In this document: one piece after another, positions 8,218-16,690 of the stretch
Position numbering within the stretch: the stretch's first letter is position 1
How the letters are laid out: each line of letters begins with the position of its first letter
NCBI GenBank assembly: GCA_963634745.1
Contig: CAVHCX010000009.1
Span: 36,537 to 100,536 of the forward strand
Source of the DNA: CAKRJP01 sp963634745
Lineage (GTDB): Bacteria; Bacillota; Clostridia; Lachnospirales; Lachnospiraceae
Direction of reading: 5' to 3'
DNA length: 64,000 nucleotides
Notes under the pieces: model-generated
What the model saw: the letters and a program-made list of their open reading frames with translations, nothing else
Told to the model about the DNA's origin: nothing
The model's database searches: none
Program-made: the position numbers and the translations under genes

Positions 8218-9399
8218 ATGAGATTTCATACATTTTTATTAAAATATGGAGAGATCGGTATCAAGGGAAAAAACCGATATCTTTTTGAGGATGCCCTGGT
8301 GCGTCAGGTCCGCTATGCCTTAAAGGACGTAGAGGGAGACTTTAATGTGCACAAATCCCAGGCGAGAATTTATGTTGACTGCGAGGGAGACTATGACTAT
8401 GAGGATACGGTAGACCATCTTAAACGAGTCTTTGGCTTGGTGGGAATCTGCCCGGTTGTCCGCATGGAAGACCAGGGATTTGACCAGTTAAAAAAAGATG
8501 TAGTGGCTTACATGGATGAGATGTATCCGGATAAAAATCTTACCTTTAAGGTGGAGTCCCGCCGGGCAAGAAAATCTTATCCAAAGAATTCCATGGAAAT
8601 TAACTGTGATCTTGGAGAGGCAATCTTAGAAGCTTTTCCTGAGACCAAGGTGGATGTACACAATCCCCAGGTTATGTTAAATGTGGAAGTTCGAAATGAG
8701 ATTTATGTTTACTCCCAGATTATCCCGGGAGCAGGTGGTATGCCTGTGGGAACAAACGGAAGTGCCATGCTATTATTATCCGGAGGAATTGACAGTCCGG
8801 TAGCAGGTTATATGATCTCTAAGAGAGGAGTGGCTTTGGAGGCTACCTATTTCCATGCGCCGCCTTATACCAGTGAGAGAGCAAAACAGAAGGTGATCGA
8901 TCTGGCAAAGATCGTGGCAAGATATTCCGGCCCTATTAAACTGCATGTCGTAAACTTTACAGATATTCAGTTATACATCTATGAGAAATGCCCGCATGAT
9001 GAATTGACCATTATTATGAGACGATATATGATGCGGATCGCAGAGCACTTTGCAAAGCAGGATGGCTGTTTGGGACTTATCACAGGAGAGAGCATCGGCC
9101 AGGTGGCAAGCCAGACTATGCAGAGCCTTGCTGCTACCAATGATGTATGTACCATGCCGGTATATCGTCCGGTGATCGGCTTTGATAAACAGGAGATCGT
9201 CGATATTTCAGAAAAAATCGATACCTACGAAACTTCGATCCAGCCTTATGAGGATTGCTGCACCATTTTCGTTGCAAAGCATCCGGTTACCAAACCAAAC
9301 ATTGAGGTCATCAGACGGTCTGAGGAAAATCTTTCCGAGGATATTGATCGTTTGATGCAGGAAGCCTTAGATACAGTAGAAATCATTGAAGTGAAATAA
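8218..9399 (+). CDS. thiI: tRNA 4-thiouridine synthase
   Basis: Makes 4-thiouridine at position 8 of tRNAs and can supply sulfur for thiamine thiazole. The 393-residue protein has a ferredoxin-like and THUMP N-terminal half and a PP-loop ATPase motif LLLSGGIDSPVAGYM (S188-S193 core). It stops without the C-terminal rhodanese domain of the E. coli enzyme, as in Bacillus-type ThiI, so persulfide must pass directly from the upstream cysteine desulfurase. The ATG follows GAAGGAGAA. It is the last gene of the operon, with a terminator directly after its stop. Confidence 0.97.
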   Translation: MRFHTFLLKYGEIGIKGKNRYLFEDALVRQVRYALKDVEGDFNVHKSQARIYVDCEGDYDYEDTVDHLKRVFGLVGICPVVRMEDQGFDQLKKDVVAYMDEMYPDKNLTFKVESRRARKSYPKNSMEINCDLGEAILEAFPETKVDVHNPQVMLNVEVRNEIYVYSQIIPGAGGMPVGTNGSAMLLLSGGIDSPVAGYMISKRGVALEATYFHAPPYTSERAKQKVIDLAKIVARYSGPIKLHVVNFTDIQLYIYEKCPHDELTIIMRRYMMRIAEHFAKQDGCLGLITGESIGQVASQTMQSLAATNDVCTMPVYRPVIGFDKQEIVDISEKIDTYETSIQPYEDCCTIFVAKHPVTKPNIEVIRRSEENLSEDIDRLMQEALDTVEIIEVK

Positions 9400-9408
9400 A
9401 TAAAATAA

Positions 9409-9441
9409 AAAAGGTCAGATGAAAACATCTGACCTTTTAAA
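9409..9441 (+). terminator. bidirectional terminator between thiI and the HPr-like gene
   Basis: Hairpin AAGGTCAGATG / CATCTGACCTT with an AAAA loop, an A-run before and a T-run after, so it can work on both strands for the converging genes. Confidence 0.85.
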
Positions 9442-9457
9442 AAATAGTAAAAACAAA

Positions 9458-9712
9458 TTAAGCTTCGGAATCTTCTGATTCAACGATATATGGCTGAAGC
9501 TTCTCTAAAAGAGCATCTAACTCGCCATTCTCCTCGTGGATGATAGCTGTGATAGGCTCTAAAAGATTCAAGCTGAAGATACCCATAATAGATTTTCCGT
9601 CAACGGTATATCTTCCCTGAACAAGATCGATATCAGAATCGAATGGGAGCAGATCGCGGTTGAAGGAGTTAACCTTTGCGATAGTATTTACTAAAATTTT
9701 AATTTTTTTCAT
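9458..9712 (-). CDS. HPr-like protein lacking the phosphorylatable histidine
   Basis: An 84-residue protein with the HPr fold pattern: MKKIKILVNTIAKVNSF, FDSDIDLVQGRYTVDGKSIMGIFSLNL, then a final helix ELDALLEKL. In HPr the histidine sits in a GxHARPA loop after the first strand; here that loop reads AKVNSFNRDL, with no His. The serine of the regulatory site (KSIMG, equivalent to Ser46) is kept. It therefore cannot carry PTS phosphate on histidine but might still be a substrate or mimic for HPr kinase or bind CcpA-like partners. That role is inference. It is one of only two minus-strand genes here, with AGGAGG upstream and its own promoter. Confidence 0.85.
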   Translation of the reverse strand: MKKIKILVNTIAKVNSFNRDLLPFDSDIDLVQGRYTVDGKSIMGIFSLNLLEPITAIIHEENGELDALLEKLQPYIVESEDSEA

Positions 9713-9753
9713 TGAATAAACCTCCTGTATAGATTTTGTTTCATCTACCTATC

Positions 9754-9782
9754 ATCTTAAAAGTATGGATACTAAAAGTCAA
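9754..9782 (-). promoter_or_regulatory. promoter of the HPr-like gene
   Basis: Read on the minus strand: TTGACT, a 17-base spacer, TAAGAT. It lies about 45 bases upstream of the start codon. Confidence 0.65.
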
Positions 9783-9826
9783 GATTTTATTAAAAGGAAG
9801 GCATTAAGAATTCCTTAGGAGGACCT

Positions 9827-9886
9827 GTGGTCAGACGCTTTTTAAGAAGAAGGCGCAGGAGATTTGCATATATAAAGAGAGGATAA
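9827..9886 (+). CDS. possible 19-residue Arg-rich leader peptide before mtaB
   Basis: GTG start preceded by AGGAGG (9817-9822, four-base gap) and a 19-codon frame reading MVRRFLRRRRRRFAYIKRG, stopping seven bases before the mtaB ATG. Nine of 19 residues are arginine, six of them consecutive, mostly AGA/AGG codons. The mtaB ribosome site (GAGAGGA) lies in its last codons, so its translation could affect mtaB expression. It may be a chance frame in purine-rich DNA. Confidence 0.35.
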   Translation: MVRRFLRRRRRRFAYIKRG

Positions 9887-9892
9887 AAAGAA

Positions 9893-11194
9893 ATGAAGAA
9901 AGTAGCATTACATAACTTGGGCTGTAAGGTGAATGCTTACGAAACCGAAGCTATGCAGGAAATGCTGGCAAATCATGGATATGAGATCGTTCCCTTTAAA
10001 GAGGGAGCCGATATTTATATTATAAATACCTGTACAGTAACCAATATTGCAGATCGAAAGTCCAGACAGATGCTGCACAAGGCTAAGAAGATGAATGACA
10101 AGGCTCTTGTGGTAGCCTGCGGCTGTTATGTCCAGGCCATGAAGGACCAGGTGGATCCTTGCATCGATATTGTGGTTGGAAATAATAAAAAGAAGAATAT
10201 TGTGGAAATCCTAGCAGACTATGAGGCTTCTAAGGGGCAGGAAAAAAACCAGGAGGCTTCTTCTAGGGCTATGATTGATATCAATCATACCAAGGAGTAC
10301 GAAGAGCTTAGCCTGTCCACAACAGGAGAACATACCAGAGCCTATATCAAGGTCCAGGACGGCTGTAATCAATTTTGCTCCTACTGTATTATTCCCTACG
10401 CAAGAGGACGGGTGCGAAGCAGGTCAAAAGATAGTGTGGTGGAGGAAGTCAAGAAGCTGGCGGGAAACGGCTACCGGGAAGTGGTCCTTACAGGCATTCA
10501 CCTTAGCTCCTATGGGGTAGATATAGATGACAATCTTTTAAATCTCATTGAAGCCATCCATGAGGTGGAAGGTATTGATCGGATTCGCTTAGGATCCTTA
10601 GAGCCAAGAATCATTACAGAGGAATTTGCGAAGAAGCTTTCTGAGATGGAAAAAATCTGTCCCCATTTTCATCTTTCCCTGCAGAGCGGCTGCAATGCAA
10701 CCTTGAAGAGAATGAACCGCCGTTACAGCGCAGAAGAATATTATGAGAAATGCTGCCTCCTTCGGAAATATTTTAAAAATCCGGCCTTGACTACCGATGT
10801 GATCGTGGGCTTCCCGGGAGAGACCCAGGAGGAATTTGAAGAGTCCAAAGCTTTTGTGGATAAGGTGAATTTCTACGAGACCCATATTTTTAAATATTCC
10901 AGAAGGGCAGGCACCGTTGCAGACCGGATGCCGGATCAAATACCGGACCAGATCAAAGCTAAAAGAAGTGCAGACCTGATCGAACTTGGAAAAAGAAAAA
11001 AGTGGGCCTATGAGGAGGCCTTGATCGGCAGCACACAGGAAGTCCTGATGGAAGAGGAGATTATGCGGGATGGTGAGAAAATCTGGGTCGGCCATACCAA
11101 GGAGTATGTTAAAATTGGCAGTAAATTTATTGAAAATGTCGCAAATAAGATCGTAAATGTACAAATTGAAAAACACAATCAAATAATCGATTGA
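9893..11194 (+). CDS. mtaB: tRNA N6-threonylcarbamoyladenosine methylthiotransferase
   Basis: Radical SAM enzyme that converts t6A37 to ms2t6A37 in tRNAs such as tRNA-Lys, adding a sulfur and a methyl group. The 433-residue protein has the N-terminal UPF0004 domain with cluster cysteines in LGCKVN, NTCTVTN and ACGCYVQ, the radical SAM motif C158-x3-C162-x2-C165 in GCNQFCSYCIIPYARG, and a C-terminal TRAM-like part. The start HNLGCKVNAYE is diagnostic of MtaB rather than MiaB or RimO. It lies before ireB with a 55-base gap. Confidence 0.96.
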   Translation: MKKVALHNLGCKVNAYETEAMQEMLANHGYEIVPFKEGADIYIINTCTVTNIADRKSRQMLHKAKKMNDKALVVACGCYVQAMKDQVDPCIDIVVGNNKKKNIVEILADYEASKGQEKNQEASSRAMIDINHTKEYEELSLSTTGEHTRAYIKVQDGCNQFCSYCIIPYARGRVRSRSKDSVVEEVKKLAGNGYREVVLTGIHLSSYGVDIDDNLLNLIEAIHEVEGIDRIRLGSLEPRIITEEFAKKLSEMEKICPHFHLSLQSGCNATLKRMNRRYSAEEYYEKCCLLRKYFKNPALTTDVIVGFPGETQEEFEESKAFVDKVNFYETHIFKYSRRAGTVADRMPDQIPDQIKAKRSADLIELGKRKKWAYEEALIGSTQEVLMEEEIMRDGEKIWVGHTKEYVKIGSKFIENVANKIVNVQIEKHNQIID

Positions 11195-11249
11195 ATTTTC
11201 ATTTGTGATGGAGTAGAATAAATAAGAAATAAAATAGGAGGATGTAAAG

Positions 11250-11513
11250 ATGAAAGATTTAGGTAGTACCCAATTTTTCCAGGTAGAAAGTGGCCCCCAG
11301 ATTTCGGCAAAGGACATCCTTGAGATCGTATACAAAGCGTTAAGTGAGAAGGGATACAATCCGGTGAGTCAGATCGTTGGTTATATTATGTCCGGAGACC
11401 CTACTTATATCACCAGTCACAATGGTGCTAGAAGCCTGATCAGCAAGATGGAGCGAGATGAGCTTGTAGAAGAGATGCTGAAGACCTATATTCAGCACAA
11501 TGATTGGGCATAG
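11250..11513 (+). CDS. ireB: IreB family regulatory phosphoprotein
   Basis: Small (87-residue) UPF0297 protein, known in Enterococcus as a substrate of the PASTA Ser/Thr kinase IreK and a negative regulator of cephalosporin resistance. The family signature is plain: GSTQFFQV, YKALSEKGYNPVSQIVGYI, SGDPTYITSHNGAR. Thr7, matching one of the phosphorylated threonines of the enterococcal protein, is present. No kinase is encoded in this window. The ATG follows AGGAGGATG. The ruvX gene follows immediately. Confidence 0.95.
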   Translation: MKDLGSTQFFQVESGPQISAKDILEIVYKALSEKGYNPVSQIVGYIMSGDPTYITSHNGARSLISKMERDELVEEMLKTYIQHNDWA

Positions 11514-11517
11514 ACAC

Positions 11518-11946
11518 ATGAGGATTATGGGATTGGATTATGGATCGAAGACAGTAGGCGTTGCTATCTCGGATCCATTGGAAATTACAGCGCAGGCAAT
11601 TGAGACCATTTGCAGGAAGGACGAGAACAAGCTTCGGAAGACTTGTGCCCGCATCGAAGAGCTGATCGCGGAGTATGAGGTGGGAAAGATTGTTCTGGGC
11701 CTTCCCAAGCATATGAATAACGACATAGGGGATCGAGCAGAGAAGTCTATAGAATTTGGAGAGATGTTAAGACGCAGAACCGGCTTGGAAGTGCTTATGT
11801 GGGATGAGCGACTAACCACAGTGGAAGCAGAACGGACATTGATCGAGAATAAAGTAAGACGTGAAGACCGCAAGAAGTATATTGACAAGATTGCGGCTGT
11901 TTTTATATTGCAAGGATATTTAGACTCTTTGGATTCCCATTTGTAG
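11518..11946 (+). CDS. ruvX: RuvX/YqgF Holliday junction resolvase-like nuclease
   Basis: RNase H-fold nuclease linked to Holliday junction resolution and pre-16S rRNA processing. MRIMGLDYGSKTVGVAISDP has the first catalytic Asp, VLGLPKHMN follows, and MWDERLTTVEAE and RKKYIDKIAAVFILQGYLD hold the remaining acidic residues. I chose the ATG four bases after the ireB stop because the family begins directly with RIMGLDYG; an in-frame ATG at 11500 would add six residues and overlap ireB. Neither has a clear ribosome site, so translation is probably coupled. Same order as yrzL-yrrK-yrzB in Bacillus. Confidence 0.94.
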   Translation: MRIMGLDYGSKTVGVAISDPLEITAQAIETICRKDENKLRKTCARIEELIAEYEVGKIVLGLPKHMNNDIGDRAEKSIEFGEMLRRRTGLEVLMWDERLTTVEAERTLIENKVRREDRKKYIDKIAAVFILQGYLDSLDSHL

Positions 11947-11971
11947 AATACGATAAAGAGGAGCAAGGGGC

Positions 11972-12232
11972 ATGCAAAAAATTAGTTTTCAAGGAGAAAA
12001 CCCGCAGGAGAGTGCGGATCTTTTTATTCTGGAACAGACCAGGATTAATGGCGTGAACTATATTTTAGTTACTGACTCGGAGGACGAGGACGGAGAATGC
12101 ATGATCATGAAGGATACAGCATCGGATTCGTCACCGGAGAGCCTCTACGAATTTGTAGAGGATGACATGGAACTTACAGCCATATCTAAGGTTTTTGAAG
12201 AGTTACTTGAGGATATTGATATTGAAAGGTAG
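11972..12232 (+). CDS. DUF1292 (YrzB-like) protein
   Basis: Acidic 86-residue cytoplasmic protein with the DUF1292 pattern: an N-terminal strand, VNYILVTDSEDEDGECMIMKD, then FVEDDMELTAISKVFEELLEDI. Function is unknown in any organism as far as I know. Its place after ireB and ruvX is conserved across Firmicutes. The ATG follows GAGGAGCAAGGGGC. The next gene starts eight bases after its stop. Confidence 0.9.
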   Translation: MQKISFQGENPQESADLFILEQTRINGVNYILVTDSEDEDGECMIMKDTASDSSPESLYEFVEDDMELTAISKVFEELLEDIDIER

Positions 12233-12239
12233 TTCGGAT

Positions 12240-12707
12240 ATGACAGTTAGTAAGGAACAGTTTAAGGAAATGCTGAAACAAAAGGGTCTCAAGGTGACAA
12301 ACCAGAGGCTTTTGGTATTGGAAGTTCTGGCAGAGCATCGTGATAGTCACATGACTGCTGAAGATATATATGAACTTGTGAAGGAAGACTACCCGGATAT
12401 CGGGTTGGCTACCATTTATCGGACTGTGCAATTGTTACTGGATATGCAGTTGGTGGATAGTATTAATTTGGATAATGGAAGTCTCCGCTATGAGATTAGC
12501 GAATCTATAGGCGGAGATCATGGACGACATCACCATCATCATTTAATATGTGAGACATGTGGGAAAGTATTGTCTTTCAAGGCAGATTTTTTGGATGAGT
12601 TGGAAGACCATATTGAGGAAGAGACCGGCTTCCACGTGCGTAATCACGAACTGAAATTCTACGGACAATGCAAGGAGTGCCGAGAGAGCGAGAAAGGAAG
12701 TTTGTAA
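12240..12707 (+). CDS. Fur family metalloregulator
   Basis: A 155-residue winged-helix repressor. LKVTNQRLLVLEVLAEH and GLATIYRTVQLLLDMQLV form the DNA-binding part. GGDHGRHHHHHLICETCGKV gives the His-rich regulatory metal site and first CxxC; CKEC near the end gives the second CxxC of a structural zinc site. Whether it senses iron (Fur), zinc (Zur) or peroxide (PerR) cannot be fixed from sequence alone. I took the ATG at 12240, eight bases after the DUF1292 stop, because MTVSKEQFKEMLKQKGLKVT is the usual N-terminus; the frame is open further upstream inside the previous gene. Position between yrzB and rnjA is common in Clostridia. Confidence 0.93.
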   Translation: MTVSKEQFKEMLKQKGLKVTNQRLLVLEVLAEHRDSHMTAEDIYELVKEDYPDIGLATIYRTVQLLLDMQLVDSINLDNGSLRYEISESIGGDHGRHHHHHLICETCGKVLSFKADFLDELEDHIEEETGFHVRNHELKFYGQCKECRESEKGSL

Positions 12708-12725
12708 GGGCACGGAGGTGTAGAA

Positions 12726-14393
12726 TTGAAAAAAGAGAAGACAGGAAAGCTACGTATTATTCCATTGGGCGGTTTGGAAAAGATCGGAATGAATATTACC
12801 GCCTTTGAGTATGAGGACAGTATTATCGTTGTGGATTGCGGTCTTGCATTTCCGGAGGACGATATGCTGGGAATTGATTTAGTAATTCCGGACATCACTT
12901 ATTTAAAAGATAATTTTGACAAGGTAAAAGGATTTGTTATCACCCATGGTCATGAGGATCATATCGGAGCTCTCTCCTATGTGTTGAGAGAACTGAATCT
13001 TCCTATTTATGCAACCAAGCTTACTATGGGTATTATTGAGCGAAAGCTTACCGAACACAACATGATGAAGACCACCAGAAGAAAGGTGGTTAAGTATGGA
13101 CAGTCTATTAATTTAGGACAGTTTCGAATTGAATTTATTAAGACCAATCACAGTATTCAGGATGCAGCAGCCTTGGCAATCTACTCACCGGCAGGTATTG
13201 TGGTCCATACCGGAGACTTTAAAGTGGACTATACACCGGTATATGGAGACGCCATTGATCTTCAGCGCTTCGGAGAGATTGGAAAGAAGGGCGTCTTAGC
13301 TCTTATGTCAGATAGTACCAATGCAGAGCGGCCGGGCTTCACCCAGTCAGAGCGTACCGTAGGTATTACCTTTGATCACTTGTTTGCTGAGCATCAGGAC
13401 AGCAGAATTATTGTTGCTACCTTTGCATCCAATGTAGACCGTGTACAGCAGATTATTAATTCGGCCTGCAAGTATGACAGAAAGGTTGTAGTGGAAGGCC
13501 GAAGCATGGTTAGTATTATTCAGGTTGCCCAGGAGCTTGGCTATTTGCAGGTTCCGGACAATACCTTGGTAGATATTGACCATCTAAAGAATTATCCACC
13601 GGAGAAGACGGTGCTGATTACCACCGGAAGTCAGGGAGAGTCTATGGCAGCCCTTTCCCGTATGGCAGCGGATATTCATAAGAAGGTTACTATTATGCCG
13701 GGAGATACGGTTATCTTTAGTTCCAATCCTATTCCGGGTAATGAGAAATCTGTATCCCGTGTCATTAATGAATTGTCCATGAAGGGGGCCAAGGTCGTAT
13801 TCCAGGATGCCCACGTATCCGGACATGCCTGTCAGGAAGAATTAAAGCTGATTTATTCTTTGGTAAAACCAAAGTATGCCATTCCGGTCCATGGAGAGTT
13901 CCGTCATAGAAAAGCCAACGGAAGAATCGCAAAATCTCTTGGAATTCCAAAGGAAAATGTCTTTATGTTAAATTCCGGAGATGTCTTGGAGCTTTGCGAT
14001 GCCAGTGCGAAGGTTGTTGGAAAGGTTCAGACCGGAGAGATCCTGGTAGATGGACTGGGTGTCGGAGATGTAGGAAATATCGTCCTAAGAGACCGTCAGC
14101 ATCTGGCCCAGGATGGTATTATGATCGTAGTCCTTACCCTGGAGAAGGGAAGCAATCAACTTCTTGCCGGACCGGACATTGTATCCAGAGGATTTGTCTA
14201 TGTAAGAGAATCTGAGGCTATGATGGATGAGGCAAGACGCCTTCTTACAGAGGCTGTAGAGCATACGCTTTCCAGTCAGAGAAATGCAGACTGGAGCAAG
14301 ATCAAGATGGTGATCAGAGATACCCTAAATGAGTATATCTGGAAGAAGACCAAGAGAAGACCTATGATCTTGCCGATCATTATGGATGTATAA
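12726..14393 (+). CDS. rnjA: ribonuclease J
   Basis: Two-metal 5'-3' exoribonuclease and endonuclease central to mRNA decay and rRNA maturation in Firmicutes. The 555-residue protein has the metallo-beta-lactamase motif H74-x-H76-x-D78-H79 (THGHEDHIGAL), the beta-CASP region (DSTNAERPG, ATFASNVDRVQQI, GRSM) and HGEFRHRKANG. Starts with TTG: the site GGAGGTG (12715-12721 region) sits just upstream and IIPLGGLEKIGMN matches the family start. Only one RNase J gene is seen in the window. Confidence 0.96.
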   Translation: MKKEKTGKLRIIPLGGLEKIGMNITAFEYEDSIIVVDCGLAFPEDDMLGIDLVIPDITYLKDNFDKVKGFVITHGHEDHIGALSYVLRELNLPIYATKLTMGIIERKLTEHNMMKTTRRKVVKYGQSINLGQFRIEFIKTNHSIQDAAALAIYSPAGIVVHTGDFKVDYTPVYGDAIDLQRFGEIGKKGVLALMSDSTNAERPGFTQSERTVGITFDHLFAEHQDSRIIVATFASNVDRVQQIINSACKYDRKVVVEGRSMVSIIQVAQELGYLQVPDNTLVDIDHLKNYPPEKTVLITTGSQGESMAALSRMAADIHKKVTIMPGDTVIFSSNPIPGNEKSVSRVINELSMKGAKVVFQDAHVSGHACQEELKLIYSLVKPKYAIPVHGEFRHRKANGRIAKSLGIPKENVFMLNSGDVLELCDASAKVVGKVQTGEILVDGLGVGDVGNIVLRDRQHLAQDGIMIVVLTLEKGSNQLLAGPDIVSRGFVYVRESEAMMDEARRLLTEAVEHTLSSQRNADWSKIKMVIRDTLNEYIWKKTKRRPMILPIIMDV

Positions 14394-14426
14394 AAGAGTA
14401 TAAAAAGAGCATATGTGAAAGCTTGG

Positions 14427-14458
14427 GGCGTAGTAATACTTTACTGCGCCTTACTTTT
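14427..14458 (+). terminator. weak hairpin, possible terminator after rnjA
   Basis: Nine-pair stem GGCGTAGTA / TACTGCGCC (one G-U) and then TTACTTTT. The T-tract is interrupted, so it may be only partly effective. Confidence 0.4.
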
Positions 14459-14494
14459 AAGTTGCAGGAATCATTGGTATTATGGAGAAGAAAA

Positions 14495-15136
14495 ATGATT
14501 GTTGATGAAAGAATGACCACCTATATTCATTCCTTGGAGAGCCCGGAGAGTGAGATTATTGAGACCATAGAACGTGAGGCCATAGAAAGCTATGTCCCGA
14601 TTATACGAAAGGAAACCCAGAGTCTTTTGAAGGTATTACTTCTTCTAAAGAAGCCTGTGAAGATTCTGGAGGTGGGAACTGCTATCGGATTTTCTTCTAT
14701 TTTGATGAGTGAATATATGCCGAAAAATGGCCATATTACTACCATAGAGAAATATGAAAAACGTATTCCTATAGCCAGAGACAATTTTAAACGGGCAGGA
14801 AAAGAAGACAAGATCACCTTGTTAGAAGGGGATGCACTGGAAATCATGCAATCGCTTGATGATTCCTATGATATGATATTTATGGATGCGGCTAAGGGGC
14901 AGTACATTCGTTACCTGCCGGAGGCTTTAAGACTTCTTAGGCCGGAGGGACTTTTGATTTCTGACAATGTGCTTCAGGACGGAGATGTGATTGAATCCCG
15001 CTTTGCGGTGGAGCGGAGAAACCGGACCATACACAGCCGTATGAGAGAGTATTTATATGAATTAAAACACAAGGAAGGCCTTCAAACCACCATCCTGCCT
15101 TTAGGAGATGGTGTGGCCCTCAGTGTAAAAAAATAG
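14495..15136 (+). CDS. trmR: O-methyltransferase, probable tRNA 5-hydroxyuridine methyltransferase
   Basis: A 213-residue class I SAM methyltransferase: ILEVGTAIGFSSILMSEY (SAM loop), ITTIEKYEKRI, and FMDAAKGQYIRYLPEALRLL, as in the catechol-O-methyltransferase-like YrrM family. In Bacillus YrrM/TrmR makes 5-methoxyuridine at tRNA position 34, using the 5-hydroxyuridine formed by TrhP. The next gene is TrhP-like, which supports this assignment. I chose the ATG after GGAGAAG (14484-14490); an upstream in-frame ATG at 14423 lies in the hairpin after rnjA. Confidence 0.87.
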   Translation: MIVDERMTTYIHSLESPESEIIETIEREAIESYVPIIRKETQSLLKVLLLLKKPVKILEVGTAIGFSSILMSEYMPKNGHITTIEKYEKRIPIARDNFKRAGKEDKITLLEGDALEIMQSLDDSYDMIFMDAAKGQYIRYLPEALRLLRPEGLLISDNVLQDGDVIESRFAVERRNRTIHSRMREYLYELKHKEGLQTTILPLGDGVALSVKK

Positions 15137-15171
15137 ATAGAAACAAAAAGGATAATGCAAGGAGTTTGATT

Positions 15172-16410
15172 ATGAGAAATAGACATCCGGAATTGTTGAT
15201 ACCGGCAAGCAGCCTTGAGGTATTAAAGACGGCAGTTATATTTGGAGCAGATGCAGTATATATCGGAGGAGAGTTTTTTGGGCTGCGGGCAAAGGCCAAG
15301 AATTTTTCCAAAGAAGATATGAAAGAAGGCATCCAGTTTGCCCATGACCATGGGGCGAGAGTTCATGTAACCGTAAATATCTTGGCCCACAATCAAGATC
15401 TTCCGGGAGTTCGGGAATATTTAAAAGAATTAAAGGAATTGGGACCGGATGCCCTGATCATTGCAGATCCGGCCATTTTTATGCTGGCAAAGGAGATCTG
15501 CCCGGAGATTGAACGTCATATCAGCACCCAGGCCAACAATACCAATTACGGAACCTATAAGTTTTGGTGGGATCTGGGAGCAAAGCGTGTGGTTTCCGCA
15601 AGAGAGCTGTCCTTAGAGGAGATTAAAGAAATTCGCAAAGAGATTCCGGAGGAGATGGAGATTGAGAGCTTCATTCACGGAGCTATGTGTATTTCCTATT
15701 CGGGCAGGTGTCTTCTAAGTAATTATTTTACAGGACGAGATGCCAACCAGGGAGCCTGCACCCATCCTTGCCGCTGGAAATATGCAGTGGTGGAGGAGAC
15801 AAGACCGGGTGAGTATATGCCGGTATATGAAAATGAGAGAGGTACCTATATTTTTAATTCGAAGGACCTGTGTATGATTGAGCACATTCCGGAGATGATC
15901 GAGGCAGGTATTGACAGCTTTAAAATAGAGGGCCGCATGAAAACAGCTCTCTATGTAGCGACCGTGGCAAGGACCTACCGCAAGGCCATAGATGATTATC
16001 TGGAAGATCCCAAGCTTTATGAGAAAAATATGCCCTGGTATTTGGATCAGATTTCTAACTGTACCTACAGACAGTTTACGACTGGTTTTTATTTCGGAAA
16101 ACCGGGAGCTGAGAGCCAGATTTATGACAGTAATACCTATATGCGCGAGTATACCTATCTGGGTATTGTGGGAGAAGTAAAGAACGGTCTTTTAAGGATC
16201 GAACAGAGAAATAAGTTTTCTGTAGGAGAAAAAATAGAGATCATGAAACCAAATGGGGACAACCCTTTGGTGACAGTCAAACGGATCCTGGACCAGGAGG
16301 GCAATGAAATGGAAAGCGCACCCCATCCAAAACAAGTCCTCTACGTAGAGTTAGAAGGGGCGCAGGCCCAGGTCTATGACATCCTTCGAAGAGCAGAAGA
16401 GGAGTCCTAA
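15172..16410 (+). CDS. trhP: peptidase U32 family protein, probable tRNA 5-hydroxyuridine synthase
   Basis: A 412-residue U32 protein: ELLIPASSLEVLKTAVIFGADAVYIGG, FIHGAMCISYSGRCLLSNYFTGRDANQGAC and DSFKIEGRMKTALYVATVARTYR. The clustered cysteines (CISYSGRC, GACTHPCRW) are those proposed to bind an iron-sulfur cluster in TrhP/RlhA. Despite the peptidase name, members next to trmR hydroxylate U34 of tRNA using prephenate. It lies 35 bases after trmR. ATG with AAGGAG (15159-15164) at seven bases; a TTG six bases earlier is less likely. Only one copy is present, unlike the two in Bacillus. Confidence 0.88.
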   Translation: MRNRHPELLIPASSLEVLKTAVIFGADAVYIGGEFFGLRAKAKNFSKEDMKEGIQFAHDHGARVHVTVNILAHNQDLPGVREYLKELKELGPDALIIADPAIFMLAKEICPEIERHISTQANNTNYGTYKFWWDLGAKRVVSARELSLEEIKEIRKEIPEEMEIESFIHGAMCISYSGRCLLSNYFTGRDANQGACTHPCRWKYAVVEETRPGEYMPVYENERGTYIFNSKDLCMIEHIPEMIEAGIDSFKIEGRMKTALYVATVARTYRKAIDDYLEDPKLYEKNMPWYLDQISNCTYRQFTTGFYFGKPGAESQIYDSNTYMREYTYLGIVGEVKNGLLRIEQRNKFSVGEKIEIMKPNGDNPLVTVKRILDQEGNEMESAPHPKQVLYVELEGAQAQVYDILRRAEEES

Positions 16411-16451
16411 TCGGAGAAAAATACGGCAAGAAAAGCCAAATATATATAATA

Positions 16452-16515
16452 AAAAATTCCCTGTGTATAAGACTTAAGATTCAGCAGTTGGTCCTATGCA
16501 CAGGGATTTTTTTGA
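16452..16515 (+). terminator. terminator after trhP
   Basis: Stem between AATTCCCTGTG and CACAGGGATT, with a long loop, followed by TTTTTTT. It ends the mtaB-to-trhP run. Confidence 0.7.
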
Positions 16516-16543
16516 GTCCCCCTAAAAGCCCTCGGACTTTTGA

Positions 16544-16572
16544 TTGACATTTCTAAAAAAGAAGCATAAAAT
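16544..16572 (+). promoter_or_regulatory. sigma-A promoter of yifB-dprA
   Basis: TTGACA at 16544, a 17-base spacer, TAAAAT at 16567. The leader to the ATG is about 110 bases and holds a small inverted repeat GCTGA / TCAGC at 16608-16622. Confidence 0.7.
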
Positions 16573-16690
16573 AACATCACATTGAGAAGATTCTCTTTCT
16601 CAAATTAGCTGAATTCTCAGCATTTACAATGAATCAAGCCGAATCGGCGACACATCACAAAAATTAAAAATCAAAAAAAGGAGAGTGCCT

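Noticed and set aside
10598..11359. Minus-strand frame of 253 codons across mtaB and ireB
   Set aside because: Lies across two well-supported genes; Phe/Ile-rich composition typical of an antisense shadow.
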